A DNA stretch of 64,000 nucleotides from Firmicutes bacterium UBA2116 (lineage in GTDB: Bacteria; Bacillota; Clostridia; Tissierellales; Sedimentibacteraceae). Of the stretch, positions 25,167 to 33,829 are shown one piece after another. The DNA is taken from the NCBI GenBank assembly GCA_002331025.1, contig DCYG01000009.1:28792-92791 (forward strand), in the 5' to 3' direction. How positions within the stretch are numbered: the stretch's first letter is position 1; each line of letters begins with the position of its first letter. Below the pieces are notes generated by a model. It did no database searches. It was not told the origin of the DNA and saw only the letters and a program-made list of their open reading frames with translations. The position numbers and the translations under genes are program-made.

Positions 25167-26021
25167 TTATTTGCTATAGTCATAGAATCCCTTGCCCGTT
25201 TTTCTGCCAAGCAAGTTTGCTCTTACCATTTTACGAAGAAGTGGATGAGGTCTGTATTTCGTATCACCGAATTCATTATATAGAACCTCCATAATAGCAA
25301 GACACACGTCGAGACCTACCAAATCACCCAATTCTAACGGTCCCATCGGATGGTTTGCACCTAATTTCATAGCAGTGTCTATTTCTTCTCTTGACGCAAC
25401 TCCGTCAGCCAATATACCAATGCCTTCATTTATTAAAGGAATCAATATTCTGTTAACAACAAATCCCGGAGCTTCATCAACACTTACAGGAGTTTTTCCT
25501 ATTTTCTGAGATAATGCAAATATTTCATCATGAACTTCCTGAGAAGTCATCTTTCCCTTAATGATTTCAATCAATTTCATTACCGGTACGGGATTAAAGA
25601 AATGCATACCTATTACATTTTCAGGCTTTTTCATTTTAGCAGCTATTTCAGTAATTGATAATGAAGATGTGTTGGTGGTTAAAATTGCAGTTTCTTTAGC
25701 AACAGCCTCAATTTCACCAAATATAACATGTTTTGTTGCCATGTCTTCTGCTATTGCTTCAATGAATAAATCTGCTTCCGAGCATTCTTCATATGTAGTA
25801 ACCTTTGTTATGTTTGCAAGAGTTTGATCCATGGCTGCCTGTTCAATTTTTCCCTTAGCAACCAATTTAGCAAGACCTTTACCTATTGTATCCTGCAACG
25901 TATCATAAGTTTTTCCCGGTCTTCCCTTAACTATAACAGGATATCCTGCCTGAGCAAAGGTTTGAATGATTCCTTTTGCCATTGTACCTGTTCCAATAAC
26001 ACAAATTTTCTTAACTTCCAT
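25167..26021 (-). CDS. hbd: 3-hydroxybutyryl-CoA dehydrogenase family protein
   Basis: A 284-residue enzyme that interconverts acetoacetyl-CoA and 3-hydroxybutyryl-CoA. The NAD-binding Rossmann motif reads GTGTMAKG, with Thr and Ala where most family members have GAGTMGxG. The catalytic region NTSSLSIT and GMHFFNPVPVMKLIEII, and the hinge EAPGFVVNRIL, are intact. The gene stands alone, without crotonase, thiolase or butyryl-CoA dehydrogenase, which usually cluster with it in butyrate producers. A consensus promoter and a terminator mark it as monocistronic. Confidence 0.92.
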   Translation of the reverse strand: MEVKKICVIGTGTMAKGIIQTFAQAGYPVIVKGRPGKTYDTLQDTIGKGLAKLVAKGKIEQAAMDQTLANITKVTTYEECSEADLFIEAIAEDMATKHVIFGEIEAVAKETAILTTNTSSLSITEIAAKMKKPENVIGMHFFNPVPVMKLIEIIKGKMTSQEVHDEIFALSQKIGKTPVSVDEAPGFVVNRILIPLINEGIGILADGVASREEIDTAMKLGANHPMGPLELGDLVGLDVCLAIMEVLYNEFGDTKYRPHPLLRKMVRANLLGRKTGKGFYDYSK

Positions 26022-26070
26022 TTAATCCTCCTATAATATTAGGACTTTTGTCCCTTTTTTGCCTAACATA

Positions 26071-26099
26071 ATTATATCACTGTAAATATATTTTATCAA
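26071..26099 (-). promoter_or_regulatory. Sigma-A promoter of hbd
   Basis: Minus strand TTGATA (26094-26099), 17 bases, TATAAT (26071-26076). Confidence 0.8.
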
Positions 26100-26123
26100 T
26101 ACAGATATATTTGATAAATATTT

Positions 26124-26142
26124 AACAATTGAAATAATTGTT
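26124..26142. promoter_or_regulatory. Inverted repeat between hbd and yihY
   Basis: AACAATT-GAAAT-AATTGTT, in the divergent spacer; operator or chance AT-rich hairpin. Confidence 0.3.
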
Positions 26143-26212
26143 GAGTATTTGCAAATAATATTTAATAAGAGAGATCCTTTACTTCGCTCTGATAACAAAT
26201 GGATGGTGTGTA

Positions 26213-27049
26213 ATGCTTAAAAAAAATTTCGTATTTATTGTTAAGCTGCTTTCTAAAATGAAGGAAGACAATATATTCGAGCTAAGTGCCCAATTTTCTT
26301 ATTACATAATATTGGGTATTTTTCCGTTTTTGATTTTATCAATCTCAATATTGTGTAATTACAGCAATTTCATATATGAAATATTATATACCGTAGAATC
26401 AATTATACCTGAGGATGTTTATAAAATAGTGTACAGCATCGTCACAAAATCAGTAAACAGCTGCGCCAAGCCATACATATCTTCAAGCTTGATTATTTTG
26501 TTATGGTCTGCAACAGCAGGGAGCGCCACAATTATTGCCGGGATAAACAGAGCTTACGGCTTCACAGTTAATCGCAATTATTTTTTTATGAGATTAGAGG
26601 GAATCATATTTTCATTTGCTATTATGGTAACTCTGCAAATTATTTTTGCACTGATTGTTTTAGGAAATGAAATTATTAACTTAATGCAAAATACATCCTT
26701 ATTATCAGATGTACTTTATTCAATAATTCATATTTTCAGATATGTACTGCCATTTTTACTGATGTTTTTAATTTTTTCTGCTGCATATAAATATCTGACA
26801 TACGAAAAGGTTAAATTTTCATTTGTATTTCCGGGTGCAGCATTTGCAACCATAGGTATAATTTCCGGCTCCACCGCCTATTCATATTACATAGGAACCA
26901 AGACTATTTACTATAATACAATTTACGGTAATTTATCCGGCGTAATAATCTTTTTATTATGGATTTTCATTATGTCAATAATCTTCCTGACCGGTGCGGA
27001 AATTAACTATTTTGCAGGAAAAAGCAGACAGAAAAAGGTACAGAAATAA
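26213..27049 (+). CDS. YihY/BrkB-family membrane protein
   Basis: A 278-residue integral membrane protein with about six helices and the family hallmarks AQFSYYIILGIFPFLIL near the N-terminus, SATAGSATIIAGINRAYG mid-protein and FLTGAEINYF near the end. The family was once called ribonuclease BN, wrongly; its transport or envelope function is not settled. The ribosome site is weak (GGATGGTGTGTA). Monocistronic. Confidence 0.88.
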   Translation: MLKKNFVFIVKLLSKMKEDNIFELSAQFSYYIILGIFPFLILSISILCNYSNFIYEILYTVESIIPEDVYKIVYSIVTKSVNSCAKPYISSSLIILLWSATAGSATIIAGINRAYGFTVNRNYFFMRLEGIIFSFAIMVTLQIIFALIVLGNEIINLMQNTSLLSDVLYSIIHIFRYVLPFLLMFLIFSAAYKYLTYEKVKFSFVFPGAAFATIGIISGSTAYSYYIGTKTIYYNTIYGNLSGVIIFLLWIFIMSIIFLTGAEINYFAGKSRQKKVQK

Positions 27050-27137
27050 TTTAATTTCATATTTATCACACTTTACAGTAGTTGTCAAGTTTGGAACCAT
27101 GATATAATTTGAATCAACATAAAATATTTTAAAATTC

Positions 27138-27164
27138 TGTAACGAAATGCCGGTTTTTCGGATA
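27138..27164 (+). promoter_or_regulatory. Candidate ECF-type promoter of the sigma/anti-sigma operon
   Basis: TGTAAC (27138-27143), 15 bases, CGGATA (27159-27164). The AAC -35 core and CG-rich -10 are typical of ECF-sigma-recognised promoters, suggesting autoregulation. A poorer sigma-A-like pair (TTGTCA 27082, TATAAT 27103, 15-base spacer) lies upstream. Confidence 0.45.
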
Positions 27165-27204
27165 TATGTTTTGAGGAGGTGAATTAATTGCAGGATATGG
27201 AAAA
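27144..27204 (+). repeat. ECF leader, first copy of a duplicated segment
   Basis: Promoter-distal leader, GGAGG site, TTG start and first codons of the sigma gene. A near-identical copy is at 28676-28736. Confidence 0.85.
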
Positions 27205-27673
27205 GATTTATAGCGAGCATGCTAAGACTGTTTATAAATTTCTCTATACCAAGACACAGGATTCGTATTGGGCTGAGGAATTAACACAGGAAACATTTTA
27301 CAGAGCAATTAAATCTATAAAATCATATGACGGAAGCTGTAAAATTTCTACCTGGCTCTGTCAAATTGCAAAGCATATCTGGTTACAGGAGCTTGAAAAG
27401 AAATCGAAATATAAAACAGAAAGTATCTCAGATGATATAGTCTCTTCCGGAGATAGTATAGAAGATAAATTGGTACAAGCCGAACATAAAATTCAACTTA
27501 TCAAAGCATTACATTTTATAAAAGAACCTGCAAGAGAAGTCATGTATTTGAGATTGCTGGGAGATTTATCCTTTAAAGAAATCGGAGACATTCTTGGGAA
27601 AAGCGAAACATGGGCAAGAGTAACATTTTTCAGAAATAAATATGAAATTATGAAAGGAGATTATTATGAATAA
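27188..27673 (+). CDS. ECF-family RNA polymerase sigma factor
   Basis: A 161-residue sigma-70-like factor with region 2 (KIYSEHAKTVYKFLYTKTQD ... AEELTQETFYRAIKSIKSYD) and region 4 (REVMYLRLLGDLSFKEIGDI, HTH). Regions 1 and 3 are absent, as in ECF sigmas. It starts with TTG, eight bases after GGAGG. The anti-sigma gene overlaps its 3' end by eight bases. The signal is unknown; cell-envelope stress is typical for a zinc-finger anti-sigma partner. Confidence 0.92.
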   Translation: MQDMEKIYSEHAKTVYKFLYTKTQDSYWAEELTQETFYRAIKSIKSYDGSCKISTWLCQIAKHIWLQELEKKSKYKTESISDDIVSSGDSIEDKLVQAEHKIQLIKALHFIKEPAREVMYLRLLGDLSFKEIGDILGKSETWARVTFFRNKYEIMKGDYYE

Positions 27674-28292
27674 AATCAATTGCAATATTATTAAGGATTT
27701 ACTTCCTCTATATATAGATAATTTGACAAGTAACGAAAGTAATGAAATTATTGAAGAACATTTGAATAGCTGCAATGAATGCCAAATAGTATATGAGCAA
27801 ATGAATACTCCTATAGAAGCTGAACAAGAACAAAATCGGGAAAATGAAATTGATTATCTTAAAAAAGTCAAAACAAAAACAATTAAAAACTATGTATTTG
27901 TTTTTTCAATCATAGCCATTGTTGCAATATTAACCTTTGTATTCTTAATCGGCATAAGAGTAAAATCAGATGATGTTAATATTGTAGCCAATGTTTATGA
28001 CGAAAATGAAGGTTCATTTAAAATTGTTCTGTCAAACGGAAAAAGATTAAATGTAACAACAAGACCAATATCAGGTATGGATGATAATGGTGATATCATT
28101 ACAGCAGGGTACGTACTTACTCCATATTCTGTGCTGACATTACCCGGAAAAGATTGTAATAACTACACGATAGGGTATCCGCTAACCCGCGATTTTAATA
28201 TAACGATAAGATTCAGAGACAAGGATGTTGTATATGTAGTGAGGAGTAATCAGTTACTTGAGTTAAAAGAGCCTCTTTCCGAGGGAAAATAA
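27666..28292 (+). CDS. Membrane-anchored zinc-finger anti-sigma factor
   Basis: A 208-residue single-pass protein. The cytoplasmic head has the zf-HC2 motif (HLNSCNECQ, residues about 35-43) and LLPLYIDNL. A membrane helix covers about 76-98 (VFSIIAIVAILTFVFLIGI). The C-terminal 110 residues would be outside the cell as a sensor domain without a recognised fold. Overlap with the sigma gene indicates coupled synthesis so that sigma is held inactive until a signal releases it. Confidence 0.87.
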   Translation: MNKINCNIIKDLLPLYIDNLTSNESNEIIEEHLNSCNECQIVYEQMNTPIEAEQEQNRENEIDYLKKVKTKTIKNYVFVFSIIAIVAILTFVFLIGIRVKSDDVNIVANVYDENEGSFKIVLSNGKRLNVTTRPISGMDDNGDIITAGYVLTPYSVLTLPGKDCNNYTIGYPLTRDFNITIRFRDKDVVYVVRSNQLLELKEPLSEGK

Positions 28293-28307
28293 ATAATTTA
28301 TCCATGG

Positions 28308-28505
28308 TTACTCTTCCCTGTGTTCATCAATTAACTTTTGGAGTTCGCAGATTTCTTTAGAACTCAATTTTTTTCTTCTTGTAAATGCAGCTAAAAGTTT
28401 TGGAAATGAACCGTCAAATCCTTCATTAAGTAAACCTTCGTTTACTAGTATATTCCCAATTGATGTAGCTGATGTATTATTACCTATATTATCTGCAAGA
28501 AACAT
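28308..28505 (-). pseudogene. C-terminal remnant of a BlaI/MecI-type repressor
   Basis: 65 codons. The C-terminal half (GFDGSFPKLLAAFTRRKKLS followed by EICELQKLIDEHREE) matches the dimerisation end of BlaI/MecI/CopY repressors. The N-terminal winged helix, about 75 residues, is missing; the first 25 residues are not obviously family-like. No BlaR-type sensor is nearby. It lies between the anti-sigma gene and a copy of the sigma leader, so it was probably cut by the same rearrangement. Confidence 0.6.
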
Positions 28506-28675
28506 AATTAGTTTTCGAAGAAGGATAAGATCCGTAATAGCCCTTTGTTCTTTACGTAGTATTAATATTACAAACTTGACATTTTTAAAATTTATATTAT
28601 TGATGTTATATTTTTTTATTTACTTACTCTTATTTATATCATTATTTTATAGTATATATAATATTTTTAAGTCTT

Positions 28676-28736
28676 GAAATTTCGGTTTACGAATATATGT
28701 TTTGAGGAGGTGAATTAATTGCAGGATGTGGAAAAA
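28676..28736 (+). repeat. Duplicate of the ECF sigma leader without its gene
   Basis: GAAAT..CGGTTT..CG.ATATATG, then GAGGAGGTGAATTAATTGCA and GGATGTGGAAAA. It repeats 27144-27204 with few changes but runs into a stop after 14 codons and into the tail of the next gene. Confidence 0.85.
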
Positions 28737-28740
28737 TGTA

Positions 28741-29343
28741 TCATCTTTCTGCACGGAATATGAAGTAGCCTGATTTCTTATTGGCTGTTTCGCAATTATT
28801 GAACAAGCTTTCTATTTTCGTCTTGGTACTTGGGGCGCCCTGCTTTTTTTGTATAACAACGTATAGCTTGCCTCCCTCGTTCAAGTGTTCGTACGCTCCT
28901 TCATAAAAAGAAAATATAGTATCCTTGCCTGCCCTTATGGGAGGATTGGTCACTATGATATCGTATTTTTCATTAATATTTTCAAATCCGGATGACTTAA
29001 TAATTTTTGTTCTGTCATCCACCTTGTTTTCTTTTACGTTCATTGTACAAAGTTCCAAGCTTCTTTCATTGACATCTGACATTGTAACGTCAGTTTTATT
29101 TAAGAGCTTCGCAATAATTATACCTATTGGACCGTAGCCGCATCCTAAGTCCAGTACACTCCCCGAAAAGCCTTCGTTTTCATTTAGAACCGTTTCAACT
29201 AAAAGCATTGAGCCGAAGTCCATGCCGGTTTTTGAAAAAACACTGTTGCTCGTATAAAAATAAAATCTGTCCTGTCCTATATTCCAGTCGAATTTATATA
29301 TTTCCTTTTCTGTTGTGGGGTTTTGATTAAAATAATGCTCCAT
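28741..29343 (-). CDS. RsmC-like class I methyltransferase (YbxB type)
   Basis: A 200-residue protein with SAM motif I VLDLGCGYGPIGI (about residues 66-78) and the guanine-N2 motif NPPIRAG (about 133). The N-terminal dimerised domain of E. coli RsmC is missing, as in Bacillus YbxB. 16S rRNA G1207-type methylation is the family expectation. The stop lies 5 bases from the truncated sigma-leader copy. The ATG at 29343 has no strong ribosome site. Confidence 0.85.
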   Translation of the reverse strand: MEHYFNQNPTTEKEIYKFDWNIGQDRFYFYTSNSVFSKTGMDFGSMLLVETVLNENEGFSGSVLDLGCGYGPIGIIIAKLLNKTDVTMSDVNERSLELCTMNVKENKVDDRTKIIKSSGFENINEKYDIIVTNPPIRAGKDTIFSFYEGAYEHLNEGGKLYVVIQKKQGAPSTKTKIESLFNNCETANKKSGYFIFRAER

Positions 29344-29462
29344 TACTGTGTCTCCTGTGTCCTAAATTAAGAATCCAACATCTTTTCGTATATTAATCCA
29401 TTAATACGTCGCCCTTATTTTTAATATTATAGTTGTTCTTATATATATTTGCTGCATAGTAA

Positions 29463-29639
29463 TCACCATTCTTCTTTTCCATACAGTTCACCAAAGTCGA
29501 TATCAATTTTCGGATTTGATTTTTCTCCTGCTGACTTTTCCGCAAGAAGCTCAAATTTAGTTTTTTCTTGTTTCTTTTTTAATATAAGTTTATTATCTTC
29601 TACATTTGTATTAAAGTTTATATTATCTTTAATCATCAT
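29463..29639 (-). CDS. 58-residue third ORF of the relB-yoeB module, hypothetical
   Basis: Starts MMIKDNINFNTN; the ATGATTAA overlap with the toxin stop shows translational coupling, with AAAGGA 4-7 bases upstream. The sequence is charged (LILKKKQEKTKFELLAEK) and ends DIDFGELYGKEEW. No family recognised. Its position after the toxin suggests an accessory or regulatory role, but it could also be a chance ORF. Confidence 0.5.
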   Translation of the reverse strand: MMIKDNINFNTNVEDNKLILKKKQEKTKFELLAEKSAGEKSNPKIDIDFGELYGKEEW

Positions 29640-29889
29640 AGTGTCCTTTACATTGTATTATCTCTATTCTTCCGTTCGATACCTTATAGACAAGCCTGTT
29701 TACTTCATCAATCCGTCTGCTCCAACTGCCTTCAAAGTTTTTTAGTAATTCGGGCTTGCCTAATCCATCAAAGTTGTTACGGTCAATATCTTTCAAAAGA
29801 GCATTAATTCGTTTTAAGGTTTTTTTATCTTGTGTTTGCCAATACAAATATTCTTCCCATGCTCGTTCAGTAAAAATCAACTTACTCAT
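29629..29889 (-). CDS. yoeB: YoeB/Txe-family toxin
   Basis: An 86-residue RelE-superfamily mRNA interferase from the ATG at 29889 (MSKLIFTERAWEEYLYWQTQ). The active-site residues are kept: Glu of PELLKNFEG, Arg of WSRRIDEVNRLVY and the C-terminal His-Tyr of GHYDD. It cuts mRNA on the ribosome. The start codon overlaps the antitoxin stop in ATGAGTAA and has GAGGAA upstream, which is why I prefer it to the ATG five codons earlier. Confidence 0.93.
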   Translation of the reverse strand: MSKLIFTERAWEEYLYWQTQDKKTLKRINALLKDIDRNNFDGLGKPELLKNFEGSWSRRIDEVNRLVYKVSNGRIEIIQCKGHYDD

Positions 29890-30160
29890 TCGACATTTCC
29901 TCAAGTTCTTCCATAGTCTTCACTACAGTCTTGCCTTGTCTTAATTGCTCCATGCTCTCGTCAATAGCACGCATATTTCTTTCAGAGTAAAAGGGATCAT
30001 AGGAAACTTCAAATGGAATTCTTTTTTCTCTGGTCATTTTCTTTGCAAAAATTATAAATGCTGTTGTCATATTTAATCCCAATTCTTGGCAAGTCTTCTC
30101 CATATTCTTTTTGAGTTCCTCATCCATACGAATATTTACCATTGTTTGTGCCACATTCAT
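29882..30160 (-). CDS. relB: RelB/DinJ-family antitoxin of the YoeB module
   Basis: A 92-residue antitoxin: ribbon-helix-helix domain TMVNIRMDEELKKNMEKTC and LGLNMTTAFIIFAKKMTREK, then IPFEVSYDPFYSERN and an acidic tail. Pairing a RelB/DinJ-type antitoxin with a YoeB-type toxin is a mixed module, since YoeB usually pairs with a Phd-family YefM. A consensus promoter with an upstream inverted repeat drives it. A GTG one codon upstream is an alternative start. Confidence 0.9.
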   Translation of the reverse strand: MNVAQTMVNIRMDEELKKNMEKTCQELGLNMTTAFIIFAKKMTREKRIPFEVSYDPFYSERNMRAIDESMEQLRQGKTVVKTMEELEEMSNE

Positions 30161-30180
30161 CACCTCTTTCCATGTTTACT

Positions 30181-30209
30181 ATTATATCATATGTTTTATA
30201 CAATGTCAA
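30181..30209 (-). promoter_or_regulatory. Sigma-A promoter of relB-yoeB
   Basis: Minus strand TTGACA (30204-30209), 17 bases, TATAAT (30181-30186): exact consensus. Confidence 0.88.
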
Positions 30210-30229
30210 TACTACGTATGTACACAGTA
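30210..30229 (-). promoter_or_regulatory. Candidate RelB operator
   Basis: Inverted repeat TACTACGTA-TG-TACACAGTA abutting the -35 hexamer, seven of nine arm positions symmetric; likely the autoregulatory site of the antitoxin. Confidence 0.5.
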
Positions 30230-30299
30230 TGAAATTACCTGAAATCACTTCATGCTTAATTTATATTTTCTCCAAATATAAATAATAAATTATATTAAT

Positions 30300-30359
30300 T
30301 AAAAAAGAGATTCTTCTTGCACTCGGACCATCATTCTAAATGCAATATGAAGAATCTCT
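30300..30359 (-). terminator. Terminator of the nuoEFG-like operon, derived from repeat family A
   Basis: Minus strand AGAGATTCTTC...TTGCA...TGCAA..GAAGAATCTCT followed by TTTTTT. The outer arms are the family A word, so a dispersed repeat appears to serve as terminator. Confidence 0.8.
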
Positions 30360-30368
30360 ATTCTTTAT

Positions 30369-33300
30369 TTATTTTGCGTTTACGCAATTAGCTCTCAGGT
30401 TAGCCAAATATGCTCTTTCAACCGTATCAAAGATTTTATATTCCTTTTCCTTGTTGTCAAAGGTTGGAACATAAAGCTCTGTTTCATATACCTTTTTGCA
30501 TTTTTCAGCCGGCTTAGCATTTAATAATTCAGCGATTGTTTTAAACATTTCAGCATTTGACATTCCAGTTAATGGTTTAAATGCTTCAACGACATTTTTA
30601 ACTGTACCGTCTGCACTGACTACTGTTCCCTCAGATTCAGCCAAGCTGTTTAAAGGAAGCACATATTCTGCTGCTGCAGTCGTTTCATTTTCCATAATAT
30701 CGAATGCGGCAAAGAATTTAAGATTATTTACAGCTTCTTTCAATTCCTTGTCATTTGATAATATATCCTCACCTATAACAACCAAGCCTTTTACACTGCC
30801 GTCAATAATTGCCTTTCTGATTTCCTCTCCCGGTGTCTTAAATCCGATATCCCAAGCTCCCTGGCTGTTGGATTTAGCCTTAAGAACTATAAATCCTCTA
30901 TGCGGCTTATTGTCGTTTCCTAACAATAATGTTATATCGGCCAACACCTTTAACGCTTTATTGTTAACAGTATTGGAATCTGCAATTATAATCGGTTTTT
31001 TAGCCTTCTTGATGCTTTCTGCAACCATGTCGGCAGATTTTGATACTTCAATATCCTTAACAGCACTTAACAATTTATCGCCGTTTGGATATTTATTTAA
31101 TAGTTCGGCTTTGATAACACCTTTTTCAATCAATGCCTTCAACACTCCTGCAAAGAATGCTTCATAATTATTAACATCGGCTTTAGCTGCCCATTTATCT
31201 GTCTTTGTGGATTCTGTTGAACAGGATACAATACTTCTGCTGTCTGATAATCTTCTCAGCTTCATACCCATTGATGAATGATGCTCGTACAATTGTCCAA
31301 CGGAAACTATCAAATCAGCGGCATCTAATTGTTCAAAATCTATGGTAGATTGATTTTTACCTAAAACTCTTTCGATGCCCGGCTCTTCGTCTATTGTGAA
31401 TGAACCCTTATAGTGGCTGTCTAATTCTTTGGCTATTGATTTTACAGTCAGCAATTCTTCATTTGTTAACTTCGGTGATACGACAAACGCAACCTTATCC
31501 TCACCGTACATATTTTGTATGCTTCTCAGGCGTTTAGCTGTTTCAAACAATGCAACGTTCAGCGCTGTTTTTTCTTGTGTTCCTTTTATTCTTGCTTTGG
31601 CGCTTAACAGCCTGTTGTCATTGTTTATATGCTCAATACCAAACTTGCCCTTTCCGCACAACGGAATTTCATTTTCTTTAGGACTGCTTGCCTGGTAGAT
31701 TATATTGTCCTTATGCTCGTAAATTACATCACATCCGACTGAACAGTAGCTGCATACTGACTTGGTTTGAACCAAATTAAGCGGAATTTCCTTAATGTTT
31801 CCTCTTCTGTCAAGCCATGCACCCGTCGGGCATACATCTATACATTGACCGCATGAAATACATTCGGTTAATTTTAATTCCTGTTCAAATGCAGGTGCTA
31901 CAAATGTTGCATTTCCTCTTTCAACGAAGCCTAAAGCATTAGCTCCAACTACCTCGTTACATGTTCTTACACAAAGTCCGCAAAGTACACACTTATCAAC
32001 ATTCTGAGATATGAAAGGATGATCCGTTTCTTTTTGTTTCTTTTCATCTTCAGCATGATATTTTACGGTATCTATTTCATATTTTTTAATATAGTCAACC
32101 AATTCACACTCAAAATAATCCTTACATCCGCACTCGAGACATCTTTGACCTTCTCTTACCGCTTCTTCTTCAGTCATAGTCGGTAGAATAGGCTGGAAGT
32201 TAACTTTTCTAAGCTCAGCTTCAACGGTTCTGTGCTGTACTCTCGGTACAACTTCCCTGTCCTTGAAATCCTTCTTAGAAACCTCGGTATATACTAAAGG
32301 CATTTTTTTGTAAGGAATAACTTCTCCGTTTAGATACCCGTTTATTGCTTCACATGCATGCAATGCCTGAGCGATAGCCTCAATAGCAATCTTAGGACCC
32401 GTTGCAGCATCTCCTCCTGCAAACACTCCTCTCAGGTTTGTTTCGAATGTTTCTTCATTGATCTGAATATTTTTCTTTTTACCCTGTGCTACATTTATAT
32501 TTCCGCAATCAACTTCCTGACCGATTGCCGCTATGATTGTATCTGCTTCAAAGGTTACAAATTCTCCCGTCGGTTCAGGTTTTTGTCTGCCAGATGCATC
32601 CTTTTCTCCGAGAACCATCTTTTCACATCTTAAGCCGGTAACTTTGTCTCCACCTTCTACTGATACAGGTGCTGAAAGGAATGAGAATACAACTCCTTCT
32701 TCCTTTGCTTCCTTAATTTCTATTTTTTCGGCAGGCATTTCGCTTTCGGTTCTTCTGTAAACTACTCTTACTTCCTCTGCTCCGAGACGGATACTTGTTC
32801 TTGCAACGTCCATCGCAGTGTTTCCGCCGCCTACTACTATAACCTTTTTGCCTATTTTTACGGGTTTATTTTCAGCTACGTTGATTAAGAAATCAATACC
32901 GCCCAATACTCCGTCGATGTTTTCTCCTTCGCATCTCATAGGTGAGCTTTTCCATGCTCCTATACCTAAAAATACGGCATCATAATTATTTTGTAAATAT
33001 TCTAAAGACATATCGTCTCCGATTTTTACTCCATAATTAATTTTTGCTCCCATTTCTTCAATGATGGCAACCTCTGCATCAACCACATCTTTAGGAAGAC
33101 GGTATTCAGGTATGCCGTATCTCAGCATTCCGCCCGGTTTAGGCATTGCTTCGAATATTTCTACCCCATGGCCTTCTCTCAATAAGAAATATGCAGCCGA
33201 CAATCCGGCAGGACCTGCTCCTACCACTGCAACCTTCTTTCCCGTAGACGGTTTTAGACTTGGTATATATTGTTTTTCAGAATTCAAATCGTAATCTGCC

Positions 33301-33818
33301 GCATACGTCTTAATACATGCAATGGATACAGATTCTTCAACGTGCTGTCTCCTGCATGCTTTTTCACAAGGATGAGGACATACTCTTCCTATACAAGCCG
33401 GCAAAGGCAATCTCTGTTTTATTAATTTTAATGATTCTAAGGGCTGCTTGTTTGCAACCAATCCAACGTATCCCTGGACGTCGGTTTCTGCCGGGCAATT
33501 CAAGGTACACGGTGGTTTACAGTCACCTATATGCTGGGATACTAGTAAATTCAAAGCTGTATTTCTTGCTTCCACAACTTTTGGGGTGTCTGATCTTACT
33601 ACCAATCCATCGGCTACAGGTGTAGCACATGCTCTTGCAGTCTTTGGCTGTCCTTCTATTTCAATCAGGCACAATCCACAGCCTGCGTACACTTCTAATC
33701 TTTCATCAAAACATAAATGCGGAATTTCAATATTATTTTCTAAAGCTGCCTGTAATACTGTTTTCCCTTGTTCTGCTGAAATTTCTATACCGTTTATATT
33801 AAGCTTAAATAATGACAT
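30369..33818 (-). CDS. GltD/NuoG-like FAD- and Fe-S fusion subunit of a bifurcating-type oxidoreductase
   Basis: 1149 residues. In order: plant-type [2Fe-2S] domain (1-75, CAGCGLCLIE), GltD-like cluster domain (CPAETDVQGYVG ... CIGRVCPHPCEKAC), two nucleotide folds (VVGAGPAGLSAAYF near 200 and VVGGGNTAMDVARTSIRLGA near 330), two [4Fe-4S] motifs (CVLCGLCVRTC, CISCGQCIDVCP) and a NuoG/FdhA-like part from CSYCSVGC near 693. The molybdopterin region lacks the CxRxC/U-H type active-site motif of formate dehydrogenases, so it is probably structural as in complex I. With NuoF- and NuoE-like genes upstream it resembles the Stn-type (Sporomusa Nfn) electron-bifurcating transhydrogenase; NAD(P)H/ferredoxin exchange is inferred. 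Confidence 0.82.
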   Translation of the reverse strand: MSLFKLNINGIEISAEQGKTVLQAALENNIEIPHLCFDERLEVYAGCGLCLIEIEGQPKTARACATPVADGLVVRSDTPKVVEARNTALNLLVSQHIGDCKPPCTLNCPAETDVQGYVGLVANKQPLESLKLIKQRLPLPACIGRVCPHPCEKACRRQHVEESVSIACIKTYAADYDLNSEKQYIPSLKPSTGKKVAVVGAGPAGLSAAYFLLREGHGVEIFEAMPKPGGMLRYGIPEYRLPKDVVDAEVAIIEEMGAKINYGVKIGDDMSLEYLQNNYDAVFLGIGAWKSSPMRCEGENIDGVLGGIDFLINVAENKPVKIGKKVIVVGGGNTAMDVARTSIRLGAEEVRVVYRRTESEMPAEKIEIKEAKEEGVVFSFLSAPVSVEGGDKVTGLRCEKMVLGEKDASGRQKPEPTGEFVTFEADTIIAAIGQEVDCGNINVAQGKKKNIQINEETFETNLRGVFAGGDAATGPKIAIEAIAQALHACEAINGYLNGEVIPYKKMPLVYTEVSKKDFKDREVVPRVQHRTVEAELRKVNFQPILPTMTEEEAVREGQRCLECGCKDYFECELVDYIKKYEIDTVKYHAEDEKKQKETDHPFISQNVDKCVLCGLCVRTCNEVVGANALGFVERGNATFVAPAFEQELKLTECISCGQCIDVCPTGAWLDRRGNIKEIPLNLVQTKSVCSYCSVGCDVIYEHKDNIIYQASSPKENEIPLCGKGKFGIEHINNDNRLLSAKARIKGTQEKTALNVALFETAKRLRSIQNMYGEDKVAFVVSPKLTNEELLTVKSIAKELDSHYKGSFTIDEEPGIERVLGKNQSTIDFEQLDAADLIVSVGQLYEHHSSMGMKLRRLSDSRSIVSCSTESTKTDKWAAKADVNNYEAFFAGVLKALIEKGVIKAELLNKYPNGDKLLSAVKDIEVSKSADMVAESIKKAKKPIIIADSNTVNNKALKVLADITLLLGNDNKPHRGFIVLKAKSNSQGAWDIGFKTPGEEIRKAIIDGSVKGLVVIGEDILSNDKELKEAVNNLKFFAAFDIMENETTAAAEYVLPLNSLAESEGTVVSADGTVKNVVEAFKPLTGMSNAEMFKTIAELLNAKPAEKCKKVYETELYVPTFDNKEKEYKIFDTVERAYLANLRANCVNAK

Positions 33819-33829
33819 GTTATCCTCCT

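Noticed and set aside
28308..28505. Intact small regulator
   Set aside because: It lacks the DNA-binding half of the BlaI family, so it is listed as a remnant.
30496..31167. 223-codon ORF antisense to the large redox subunit
   Set aside because: Shadow frame of a strongly conserved gene; low-complexity Ser/Phe-rich translation.
30369..33818. Selenocysteine or Cys formate dehydrogenase active site in the fusion subunit
   Set aside because: No internal TGA and no CxRxC/U-H type motif after the CSYCSVGC cluster; the domain is NuoG-like and probably structural.
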